DNA of 64,000 nucleotides from Dendrobium chrysotoxum (lineage: Eukaryota > Streptophyta > Magnoliopsida > Asparagales > Orchidaceae): positions 48,317,941 to 48,381,940 of the forward strand of contig CM034297.1 in assembly GCA_019925795.1 (NCBI GenBank), written 5' to 3'. Made by a program: the position numbers and the translations under genes. Of this stretch, positions 20,963-30,765 are shown piece by piece (within the stretch, counting starts at the first letter, position 1; each line of letters opens with the position of its first letter). The notes under the pieces were generated by a model. The model saw only the letters and a program-made list of their open reading frames with translations. It did no database searches and was not told the origin of the DNA.

Positions 20963-21351
20963 TTAGAATTGATACTAGCAAGCTCTCAACTGACAAGTTA
21001 GTACATCGTGGGTTCAATGAAAAGGGAAAAAAGGCTTTAGATTCAATTACCCTTCTTCTAGAGATAGGAGAATTAAAAACCGAAGCAAAATTTCATATAA
21101 TCGATTCGGCGACATTCTTTAACGCGCTCCTAGGAAGGCCCTGGATCCATGAGTATAGGATGGTTCCTTCTACCCTGCATCAATGTATTAAGTTTCAACA
21201 AAATGGCTTTGAGTTTGAAATTAAGGGTGATCTGTAACCATTCTCTATTCACGAGGTCGGGATCTATGAGGATGCGGCGTACTACGTACCTAAAGGGTCC
21301 ACTGCTTGTTCTAAGGTAGAGATCAACGTCAAGGAGGAAAAAGTAAAAATT
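20963..21351 (+). pseudogene. pol: Gypsy protease, C-terminal part only
   Basis: The frame that starts here continues through all of pol to 25383. It encodes the end of a retropepsin domain: a gly-rich turn (21015-21030), then the FNALLGRPWIHEYRMVPSTLHQ block (21118-21190) typical of Tat/Athila protease ends. The Asp-Thr/Ser-Gly active site should lie upstream and is absent because of the LTR/pol joint. TAA stops at 21235 and near 21352, both explicable as CAA-to-TAA. Confidence 0.8.
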
Positions 21352-22320
21352 TAAAGTTCAAAAGCAATTCAAAGATTGAGAAAAGAAAAAGTCAAAAATC
21401 AAAAGATACAAAATTCAAGTAGTGAAGATGATGTCGAGCATGTGATCTTTAGGCCTCCAAATAGTTTACCTCAAAGAGGTGGGAGGATGGCCCAAAAAGC
21501 ATACGGTCGAGGCCACCCTTCAATTGAGAAAAGAAATTCCCCAATCTACATCAAACTTGAAATAAGTTCTGAAGAAGACTCAAGAAAAAGGGGTGCCAGA
21601 TTTGCTTTTGACTATACAAAAATTAATCATCCTCCAAAGTTTGATCTCACTTTAGAATCAGATAGCGACCAGGAGGGTACAAAATTAAAAATTCAAAGTG
21701 ATGAGCCTGAATTGAGTCTATATAAAAAGCTTAATAGAGTGGTTAAATCCTTAACCTTAACCCCACTGTCTGCTGATAGGGTCTCAGGGTTAGTGACTAA
21801 GGATACCCCTAATTTAGATGGAGAAGTAAGAAAAGTCCAGAAGTTCTTCCCTGGCTCTTCCTCCTTAAGAAATGAAGATGATTTAATCCTTGAGGAGGCA
21901 AATCTCAATGAATTAATGGAATTACCTTTTGGCTACTTTTCTGTTGGTGTTAAATCTTTTATCTCTAAAGGTTTTGCTCTGAATCAATGGACTAAGGGTC
22001 AGGCTAGATACCACGAAAGTCTTTGAAATTCAAAATTTAATAAACATTGGACCAGTGGTATCAGCTTTGGTACTATTAGATCATTCGACGATGATGAATT
22101 CTATCTAATAATAACTAGTCATCCTGAATTTAAAAATGTCCCTATTGAAGTCATTGATTCATTCGATGGACTTTGTTTGGAGACTTTAGATGATTTTGAT
22201 GAACTTCAGGTTCGGGATGCACCCCCTGAATTCGAAGAAGAAATTAAATCAAAAGTCGATGAACTTAAAGAAATAAACCTTGGAACATAGGATGCCCCTC
22301 GCCCCACCTTTATAAGTTCT
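21352..22320 (+). pseudogene. pol: Gypsy protease-RT linker region
   Basis: A long open stretch (21376-22026, 216 codons) and its continuation keep the pol frame. It is hydrophilic with clusters of Ser/Asp/Glu and Lys/Arg and has no known fold. Position between protease and RT matches the low-complexity spacer of Tat elements. TGA at 22024 and TAG at 22288 interrupt it. Confidence 0.6.
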
Positions 22321-23090
22321 TTGTTGAGTGAGGATGAGTCTAAGGATCTAATTCAACTTCTATTCGAGTTTAAAGATTACTTCACCTGGACATACGATGA
22401 AATGTCAGGGTTTTTCGCTGACGTAGCAGTCCATAAACTTAGAATCCAGCATGATGCCATTCCTGTTAAGCAAGCTCCACGATGCATGCGTCTGGAGATC
22501 GAACAACAAGTCGTTTCTGAAGTCAAGAAGTTGGCTGAGGCTGGATTTATTCGAGAGGAACAATATCCCTCTTGGGTAGCTAGCATCGTGCCAGTTCGAA
22601 TGAAGAACGGTCAAATATGATTTTGTGTAGACTATAGAGACCTGAACAAGGTATGTCCTAAGGATGAATTTTCTTTGCCAATCCCAGAACTCATGGTGGA
22701 TATTGCATCTTCGCATATTGTTTTCTCCTTTATGGATGGCTCATCTGGTTATAATTAAATCAAGATGGCCTTAGAAGAAGAGAGAAACACTACATTCAAA
22801 AATCCTACATGGATCTTTTGTTATAAAGTGATGCCCTTTGGCCTCAAAAATACTGGTGCAACCTATCAACAGGCCATGACTCATATCTTTGATGACTTAA
22901 TCCACAATCAAGTCGAGTGCTACATCGACAATTTAATTGTCAAGAGCAGAGTGAAAGAGGCTCATCTTTATGACTTAAGAAATGTCTTTGAGCGGTTGCA
23001 CCGCTATGACCTTAAAATGAATCCTTTGAAGGATGCCAAATTCATTTGGGACGAGAAATGTCAAAATGCTTTCGAAAATATTAAATAATA
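22321..23090 (+). pseudogene. pol: Gypsy reverse transcriptase, mutated catalytic site and deleted thumb
   Basis: RT landmarks in one frame: FAWTYDEM-like FTWTYDEMSG, LRIQHDAIPVKQAPRC, EVKKLAEAGFIREEQYPSWVASIVPV, FCVDYRDLNKVCPKDEFSLP, then VMPFGLKNTGATYQQAM and the catalytic box. At 22921-22932 the box reads Tyr-Ile-Asp-Asn; the family has Tyr-Ile/Val-Asp-Asp, so the second Asp is lost by G-to-A. After LKMNPLK the sequence jumps in frame to a block near the start of RNase H (FIWDEKCQNAF), so about 100 residues of connection/thumb are deleted. Stops at 22618 and 22756. Confidence 0.88.
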
Positions 23091-23550
23091 CCTGACAAAT
23101 CTACTAGTTTTGGCAACCCCCATTCCAGGGAGACCCTTAATACTTTACACTACAGCCCTTAACGAATCTCTCGGGGCCCTCCTAGCTCAAATCAATGACG
23201 ATGGGAAAGAGAATGCTCTCTATTATCTGAGTCGAAGATTACTTTCAACAGAAATCTATTATCCTGCAATTGAGAAATATTACCTTGCCTTAGTCTTTGC
23301 AGCACAAAAATTAAGACATTACATGCTTTCTCATCAAGTTAGTTTGATTTCCAATGTCAACCCCCTGCAATATCTTATGACTCGGCCCACATTGTCAGGA
23401 TGTCTAGCTCGTTGTTCTATGATATTGCTTCAATTTAAAATCACTTTCATTCCCCTGTATGATATGAAAGGGCAGGCCGTCGCCGACTTCCTTGCGGCAC
23501 ACCCTCTACCGGCAGAATCTCCTTTAAATGATAATTTACCTGACGAGTAA
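23091..23550 (+). pseudogene. pol: Gypsy RNase H (first, RT-linked)
   Basis: 23110-23550 encodes PLILYTTALNESLGALLAQ, YLSRRLLSTEIYYPAIEK and the LRHYMLSHQV block, the usual gypsy RT-linked RNase H landmarks, ending at a natural-looking TAA. The TTALNES stretch stands where many elements have a catalytic Asp (xYxDAS), and here the Asp is not seen. That is a feature of Tat elements whose first RNase H is degenerate. Confidence 0.8.
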
Positions 23551-24000
23551 ATCATGAGTTTTGAGGAATCCAATACTCAAATCTGGGAAATATATTTTTA
23601 TGGTGTAATGTCCTCTCAACGGGGCAAAACACCATAATCTACTATTCCTGGAAAAGCCAGAGTCAGTCTGATTTTCATAACACCGGATAAGGAAATGATG
23701 CACTTTTCTTACCATTTATCAGAACCTTGTATGAACAATGAGGCTGAGTACAAAGCTCTGATAACCGGTCTGGAACTTACAATCTTGATGGAGATTAAAG
23801 AGATTAAAATCTATGGTGACTCTCAACTGGTAATCAACCAGATTGCAGGGACCTATAAGGTTTTAAATCCTAAACTCCTGAAATATCACTAGTACACAAT
23901 GCACCTTCTTGAGAAAATTCCTATTGTAACTATGTATAGGGTTCCTCATGAAAGTAATTTCTCAGTGGATGCCCTAGCAAAGCTTGCAAAGAAATTTGCT
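23551..24000 (+). pseudogene. pol: Second (archaeal-type) RNase H, Tat-lineage marker
   Basis: In the same frame, between the first RNase H and integrase, the sequence encodes NNEAEYKALITGLELT, IYGDSQLVINQIAGTY and a downstream HESNFSVDALAKLA block with the last acidic residue. The Glu (NEAEY) and Asp (GDSQL) catalytic positions are present. The first Asp is not clear (the YFYGV stretch stands where xxxDGA is expected). An additional RNase H located here is diagnostic for the plant Tat clade of Ty3/gypsy. Stops near 23638 and 23890. Confidence 0.82.
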
Positions 24001-25383
24001 TGCCCAGAATAAGACTTTATCCCTATAGAAGTTCAGGGTCGTCAAGTCCTATCTCCTATAGATATGGAGTACCTCAACAAACAATCTCTCCAGGTCCTTT
24101 CTACCTCTTCACCAGTTCATGAAGAAGAAGATTGGAGATAACCAATAATCAAATACCTGCAAGAAGGCAAGCTTCCCCACGGCAGGTCTCTTGCCAATCA
24201 AATCAAGAAACGTGCCCTATCATATGCACTAGTCAATGATACATTGTACCAACGATCGTTCGATCAGATGTGGCTCTATTGTTTAGATAAATGAGAGGCC
24301 CTGAAGATCATTAATGAAGTCCATGCTAGACTGTGCAGTGCTCATCAATCGGGTCCTAAGATGAAAATGAAAATAAAAAGACTTGGTTACTACTAGCCTA
24401 CAATGGTTGACAATTGCATGAAAATTGCAAAATATTATCATCAATGCCAGGTTCAAGGTGTGGTCTTACATCATCCGCCTAATGTGTTGCATCATACGAT
24501 AGCTTCATGGCTCTTCAAAAGTTGAGGCACAGATATTGTTGGGTCAATTGACCATCCTTCTTCAAGGGGTCATCGCTTCATCTTAGCAGCGACTGATTAC
24601 TTTTCAAAGTGGGAAGAAGCAGTTCCCCTAAGAAATGTAACATCATACCATGTAATGAAATTCTTCTGTGACTATATCGTACATCGATTCGGCGTACCCC
24701 ACAGATTCATATTCGATAATGGGTCTGCTTTCAAGTCTAAAAAAATCAACAACTTTGTAAGTCGCCACGGTATTAATTGGAGATACTCAACGATCTATTA
24801 CCCATGTACTAATGGATTGGCTGAGGCCTTTAATATAAATATAGTTCAAATCATCAAAAAGACCCTGTATGACAATAAATGTCAGTGGGATGAGAGATTG
24901 GTGGAAGCTTTATGGGCCTATCGGACCACATATCGAACCCCAACCCAATCCACACCGTTTGTACTAGTGTATGGGTCCGAGGTCGTACTCCCTCTAGAAA
25001 TTCAAATCCCTTCACTCAAAACTGCAGTCCAGAACCAGATTATAATAGAACATAATGTACAACTTCGACTAGAAGAACTTGAGGGTCTTGAAGAACATCG
25101 TCTCTAAGCCCAGCAAAATCTAGAACTCTATAAAGCCAGAATGGTTAAAGCTCACGATAAGTTAGTGCGACCTAGAACCTTCTGAGTAGGCGACTTGGTC
25201 TTGATTCTTCGGAGGCCTATCTTAGCCCACCGAAAGCTCGGCGGGAAGTTTGAACCAACCTGGGAAGGACCTTTCGTGATAGAAACAGTCTTCGAAGGAG
25301 GCTCGTATCAGCTAGTGGATTGTAAAGGAAATCACCCAATGCTTCCTGTAAATGGGGGATTCTTGAAGAAATACTATGCTTGA
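24001..25383 (+). pseudogene. pol: Gypsy integrase, DD35E retained, multiple stops
   Basis: The His/Cys zinc domain is visible (VHARLCSAHQSG...KYYHQCQVQG, about 24316-24460). The catalytic core keeps Asp at 24595 (ATDYFSKW), Asp at 24715 (IFDNGSAF) and Glu at 24823 (NGLAEAFN), with 35 residues between the last two. The C-terminal part holds the RTTYRTPT and YGSEVVLPLE blocks and the GPFVI...SYQLVD module, ending at TGA 25381. Stops near 24010, 24139, 24291, 24394, 24523, 25105 and 25183 are each one transition from CAA, CAG, CGA or TGG. No frameshift is needed from 20965 to 25383. Confidence 0.88.
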
Positions 25384-26929
25384 TGTAGCTTGAATTTTAA
25401 ATCAATAAAATTTTCAAATTTTGAATCTTTTCAACTCAGTCTTGTTCAAGTTTTCATTTTCAAAATTTTTAGTTCTCTTTTCTTGAAGTTAGATGTAAGT
25501 CACCATGCTTTCTCACCTTAAGATTAGATCCTTTAGTGATGGATAATATTTTTACAGCACCATCCTAATTTCAAAATTCAAATTTAAACTCGATCCTCTA
25601 TGTGAAGCAAGTTTCCTTCACATACGATCATTCCATATCTGATCATTTGTATATAGTAAGTTTCCTCTATACATGATCATCCAGACTCGATCCTCTGTGT
25701 GAAGCAAGTTTCCTTCACATACAATCATTCCAGATCCGATCCTTTGTATAGGGCAAGTTTCCTCTATACATGATCGTCCAGACCCGATCCTCTGTGTGAA
25801 GCAAGTTTCCTTTATATACGATCATTCCAGATCCAATCCATTGTATAGAGCAAGTTTCCTCTATACATGATCGTCTAGACCTGATCCTCTACGTAAAGCA
25901 AGTTTCCTTTACATACGATAAATCCAGATCCGATTCTGTGCGAAGCAATGCTTCCTTCTCACAGGATCTTCTAGCTTTCTTCTCCTTAAGGACAGATGTG
26001 AGTCATCGTGCTATCTTTCCTTAGGATTAAATCTTCTAGTGATGGAGCATGCCCTCTGTGGCACCATCCATGGTTTAAAATCCAGATCCGATTCTGTGCG
26101 AAGCAATGCTTCCTTCTCACAGAATCTTCCAGTTTTCTTTTCCTTAAGGATAGATGTGAGTCATCATGCTTTCTTTCCTTAGGATTAGAACTTCTAGTGA
26201 TGGAGCATGCCTTCTATGACACCATCCTAGATTTAAAATCAAGATCTAACCTTCGGTGGGAAGCAATGCTTCCTCCCCACAGGGTCCTCCAGCTATCTCT
26301 TCCTTAAGGACAGATGTGAGTCATCGTGCTTTCTCTCCTTAGGATTCGATCCCCTAGTGATGGATAACACCTTCTACGGCACCATTCTAATTTTAAAATT
26401 CAAAACTTTAAGCTTGATCTCCTATAGGAAGCAATAATCTCTTCTTATAAGATCATCTAGTTCTCTTTTCCTTAGAGTAAGTATTCTCCTTCTCTTAGGA
26501 TTAGACTCCCCTATGGCACCGTCCTGAATTTAGTCTCAATTTCAAAATCAAACTTTCTTTTCCTTAAGGTTAGGATTCTTCTTTTCTTAGAATTAGATCT
26601 ACTAGTGGTAGAGTACGCCCCTTTGTGGCACTACCCTAGTATCAAATTTCAAAATTGATTCTCTGTAGTTAGGAATTTCTTCCTTCCTATAGGGTCCTTC
26701 AGCCTTTATTTCTTTAAGGTTAGGATTCTCCTTCCCTTAGGAATAGATCTACTAGTGATAGAGTATGCTGTCCCCAGCACTACCCTAGTATTATTTTAAA
26801 TTCAATTTTCTAATATTAGGATTTTCTTTTCCTTAAAATTAAATCCAAATTCGATCCTTTATAGTTAGGAGTTCATTCTTCCTATAGGATCACCCAGATC
26901 TGCTTTTCCTTTAAGGATAGGTTTTTCTC
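25384..26929 (+). repeat. 3' region of gypsy element A: array of hairpin-forming repeats
   Basis: Left part (25590-25915): about seven ~50-bp units, each a stem around the constant loop CAAGTTTC. Examples: TATGTGAAG/CTTCACATA (25599-25624), TGTATAGAG/CTCTATACA (25842-25867), GTAAAG/CTTTAC (25893-25912). The spacers read like GATCGTCCAGACCCGATCC. Right part (25925-26900): longer units with hairpins such as GATTCTGTG/CACAGAATC (26090-26126, with inner GAAG/CTTC) and GATCC-TATAG/CTATAGGATC (26853-26891), separated by CCTTAAGGATAG and CTAGTGATGGAG blocks. Non-coding. Tandem repeats between pol and the 3' LTR are known in Tat elements. Continues at 32183 after the nested insertion. Confidence 0.85.
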
Positions 26930-26934
26930 CTTCC
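26930..26934 (+). repeat. Target-site duplication CTTCC (left)
   Basis: Exact copy of 32183-32187. Removing the insertion and one copy restores the interrupted hairpin repeat unit. Confidence 0.95.
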
Positions 26935-28306
26935 TGTTGCAACTCGGGCTCACGAGTTCTTATTTTGATGATAACAAATATTATGGTTCATCTCCTAGTA
27001 TTTGAAATATATATTTGTTTGTGTATACTAACATTTCAGGAACAGCATGCATCAATCCAAGAAAGATTCAAGACTCAAGAATGAGTAGAATAGGCTTTGT
27101 TGTATTTCTCATTGATGTACTTTTTAATTTCTTGAGTCAAGTCTTGTAAGGGTGTATGCTTATTTGTGACTATGTGTACACATACACAGGGGGAGTGAGA
27201 TCCTGTCAAAACTAGAAGTTCAACTTTTGAACAAATCGTACTGGACGATCCAATATGATCTCAAAACCATAGCCGCCATGATAATTTAGGCAAGGATTTA
27301 AGTGTCAAAATTTTCTCTAATCATCCTGGACGATATGTATATCGTACTGGATGATTTATGCAAAATTTGTACTGATCGTCCTGGACTATCCCAGGATCGT
27401 ACGGGACTATCTGGGATGATGTTTGGCGGCAGAGTTGAGTTTTTAGGGTTTTCTGAAGCTGTCTTTTGGAGCACATCATCCTGGACGATCCTTTGATTGT
27501 CCTGGACGATCTTGCGATCGTCTTGGACGATCTTTGGAGGTAGAATTGAGTTTTTAGGGTTTTCTGAAGCCGACTTTTGGAGCACATCGTCCTGGACGAT
27601 CCGGCGATCGTCCTGGATGATCTTTGCCGCCAGAACTAATTTGGAAGGGTTTTTTGAGCTCTTTATTTAAGCTTTCTCAAGGCACTTGATAGGTATCTTT
27701 GGCAGCCATTGAGGCTTCGTTCTTTTGAAGAAAACTTGAAGAGAGAGCTTGAAAGGGAGAGAGGAAAGGGTGGAGTTTGAGAGGGAGAAGAGCCTGGGAA
27801 GTGGGATTCTCGAGGGAGTGTGAGGGGGTTTACTCGGTTGCTCCGGCAAGCTTGCACCTAAGTACCATCTGATTCAAGGGTCGTCTCGAGGGAGGTTTTG
27901 GGAAGAAGAAGATCTCTTTGGTGTTAGAGGACCCGGCTACTCCGCCGCACCAGGGAAGGTGGAAGTGATTTTGTAAGGGCTTCTCCGCCTAGCTGTGGGG
28001 GCTGAATGAGAGACACTATTTGGTTTAGTGCAATACTTGGAGGGTGCCTCCGAGGAGTGGACGTAGGTCAGGTTGGACCGAACCACTAAATCCGGTGTGT
28101 TCTTTCTTATTATTTTCTGCACTTTACTTAACTATGATTATCTACTTGGGTGAAATCTGTGATTGATCTTTTTATCGTTGTTTTAATTCATTTCGGCTGC
28201 AAGTTATAAAAAGATTTTTGTTTTGTTTCAAATATCCAATTCACACCCCCTCTTGGTTAGCCTCGGGACTAGTTCATAAGGGCTTAACATCCATTTCGAA
28301 CTTTCA
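26935..28306 (+). mobile_element. 5' LTR of the gag-only copia element
   Basis: TGTTGCAACTCG...CTTTCA, 1372 bp. It carries two ~110-bp tandem repeats (about 27420-27630) rich in ATCGTCCTGGACGAT. Relative to the 3' LTR it lacks 21 bp near 27242 and differs in the repeat block near 27412. The TATA-like box is damaged: ACTAAATCC at 28085 against ACTATAAATCC in the 3' LTR. Confidence 0.93.
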
Positions 28307-28308
28307 AG

Positions 28309-28320
28309 TGGTATCAGAGC
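28309..28320 (+). other. Primer binding site, initiator tRNA-Met
   Basis: TGGTATCAGAGC, two bases after the LTR. Perfect match to the usual plant copia PBS. Confidence 0.95.
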
Positions 28321-28365
28321 GGGATTCATATAATTAAGTTTTAGAAAACTTTTGAATTTTGATTC

Positions 28366-29400
28366 ATGGCTAATTTTGGAAATCATAATATTGCAGAAGG
28401 GTATTCAATCACCCGACCACCTTTATTTGAAAATATTACTTTTAATTTTTGAAAAATCTGTATGTCTACTTTCTTATAATCTATTGATTATCGCATGTGG
28501 CATATGATTCAAATTGGTTATTCTACACCATCACGTATTGTAAATGAAATTAAAATTGATATTCCCTTTTATGAATGGAGTAAAGCAGATCAGATCAATG
28601 CTCAATTGAATGCTAAATGTTTGAATTACTTTTTCTATGCTTTGAATTCTGATGATTGTATGTTAATATCTGCATGTACTTCTGGTAAAACAATTTGGGA
28701 TAAATTATGCACTAGATATGAAGGTACTTGTGAATTCAAGCAATCTATGCTAAATATGTTAATGCTTGATTATGAACTTTTTAGCATGAAACCTTATGAA
28801 ACGATCTTGGTCATGTTTACTAGGTTTTCTCAAATTGTGACATCATTACATGCTTTAGGAAAAGAACTTTCAAATTTTGAAAAAGTTAATAAAATCCTAC
28901 GTTCTCTACTTGCTAAATTTGATGCCAAGGTCATTGTAATTTCTGAATCAAAAAATTTGAATGAATATTCTATTGATAATTTGATTGGCTCACTCATTGC
29001 CTACGAGCAAAGTTTGGGTCAAAAGCTTTTGGATGCAGGTGAAATGATAGTGCTGAAAATTGAAGACATTGAAAAAAGCAACTCAGAAAGTGATGAAAGT
29101 GAAGAGTTAGCATCAGCAACAAACAAATTGAAAAATCTACTAAAGTACAAACTTCAACATTAAAAGTGGAACAAAGGTAAAAATAGTAAGAATGTAAAAT
29201 TCTCTTCTGATGTTATCTGTTTTGGATGTAGGAAGTCTGGACATATGAAAAATCAGTGCCCGAACTTAAGAACCCTTCCTGAAAAGGAAAAGGATAAAGC
29301 TAAGCAAATTATAATAAGGGCTGAAAATGCAAAACAAAAAATGTCCTGGGCAGATCTAGCTTCTGAATCATCTGATCAGGAGCAAGATGATGTAAATTAA
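28366..29400 (+). pseudogene. gag: Copia gag, single frame with three stops
   Basis: From ATG 28366 to TAA 29398 one frame holds for 344 codons without an indel. It is interrupted by TGA at codon 29 (28450), TAA at codon 38 (28477) and TAA at codon 266 (29161). An in-frame ATG at codon 44 (28495) opens a 222-residue stretch with the retrotransposon Gag capsid-like fold signature (WDKLCTRYEG, FKQSMLNMLMLDYELFSM). After the third stop comes a zinc knuckle, Cys-X2-Cys-X4-His-X4-Cys, at 29218-29259, then a Lys-rich and acidic tail. Product role: particle formation and RNA packaging. The first two stops are shared with the element at 1307. Confidence 0.9.
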
Positions 29401-30750
29401 TGTTCTTTTTGTGTGTTTATGTTTTTTGTTTTATTTTTCTATTACTATTGTTTATTCATTGTGTTTTATGTGTTTTAGTATTTTTGTTTTTCCTTTTAAA
29501 ATTTTTGATATTTTTTATTGTTCCTTTGATCAAGCACACACATAACACCTCTTGTTTTAAATCATTTTTTTAAGATCTTATTTTCTAAAAATAGAAAATT
29601 TACCTCATGTATTTTCTAAATACTTTGTTAGTTGTGGTTGATTTCTCTAAAATCAAGTAAAGGAAGAAAACTCATGATTTTGTCTCTCTATCTCATTTCT
29701 TTGAATAAGGCTATCTTACTTTTGAGTCAAAATCTGTTTCAGATTATAAACTGGTTTTTGAAATTAAAACTTTTTTCATCTCCAAACATTTTTTCTATCT
29801 CATAGGAATCTTTTACAAATATTGAACCAACTTCAAGATTATCTTATTCAGGTTGTTCGTCTTTATCATAAGAATAAGGTTTGCGGATTTTAAAGATTTA
29901 GAAAGGAGGCAATCAAAAGATGCGTAGTGCGCCAAATAAATTGAAAAGAGGCACAAAATGAGCCCAAAACTGAAAAGATGTGAAATTGTCAAATTGAATA
30001 CACAAAGTGTATCAAAAATCAAAAGATGCGTAAAGCTCCAAACAAATTGAAAAAGAGGCACAAAATTAGCCCATAAAAACTGCTTCCATTCTTGTAAATC
30101 TCTAAAGTTTAGAAAACTCTTATGACTTTTTGATAGATTCGTTACTTGAGTTTGAAAATCAAGATTTTTTGATTCATTACTTTGCATCAATCTTCTATTA
30201 GATGTATTTCATGAAAGGAGTTTTGAAATATTTTTGTTTCCTTATCTAATTTGTTCCTTGATTTAGATATTGGCTTAAAAAGTTTTTTAGCCTTTTTAAA
30301 ACCTAAGCTTGGTTTAACAATTTCTGAATTTCTAACCTTTCTGGGTTATGAGTAGTCAATTCATGCATTACTTAGCTTTTTGAATAAAATTAAGGGGTAG
30401 CTTTTTTATTACAAGAAAATTCTTGATTTTATAAAAATTTCACAAGATCAGAGACCGTTTTCGATCTTTTAGTCTATTTTTATTTTACTTTTGTTTTTTC
30501 TGCTCCTCTTCTTTTTGATAATGTCAAAGAGGGAGAACGTACTGTTGTATTTGTTGTATTTATGAAGTTTATTTGTACTGAAATTGTACTGCTTGATTTG
30601 TGATATTTATTTATATTATGTAGTTTTTTTTTAAATAAAAAAATTAAAAAAATGTGTTTCTCCCTATTTTTAAAAGTCTTTTCTTAGTGAGGGGGAGATT
30701 AGGAGAAAATACTGTTATTTGCAAATCCAACCAAAAATATTTGCCATCAT
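29401..30750 (+). other. 3' non-coding region of the gag-only element
   Basis: AT-rich with no supported ORF on either strand. At 29915-30070 lie two rounds of AAAAGATGCG ... AAAGAGGCACAAAAT ... AGCCC, also found in the Sirevirus-like element. GTGAGGGGGAGATTAGGAG at about 30696 is an upstream polypurine tract. Confidence 0.7.
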
Positions 30751-30765
30751 AAAAAAGGGGGAGAT
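30751..30765 (+). promoter_or_regulatory. Polypurine tract
   Basis: AAAAAAGGGGGAGAT immediately before the 3' LTR; should prime plus-strand synthesis. Nearly the same sequence as 9304-9317. Confidence 0.9.

Noticed and set aside
25590..25930. CRISPR-like regular repeats
   Set aside because: Units are adjacent imperfect repeats with variable stems and not identical direct repeats with unique spacers; the context is a plant retrotransposon 3' region.
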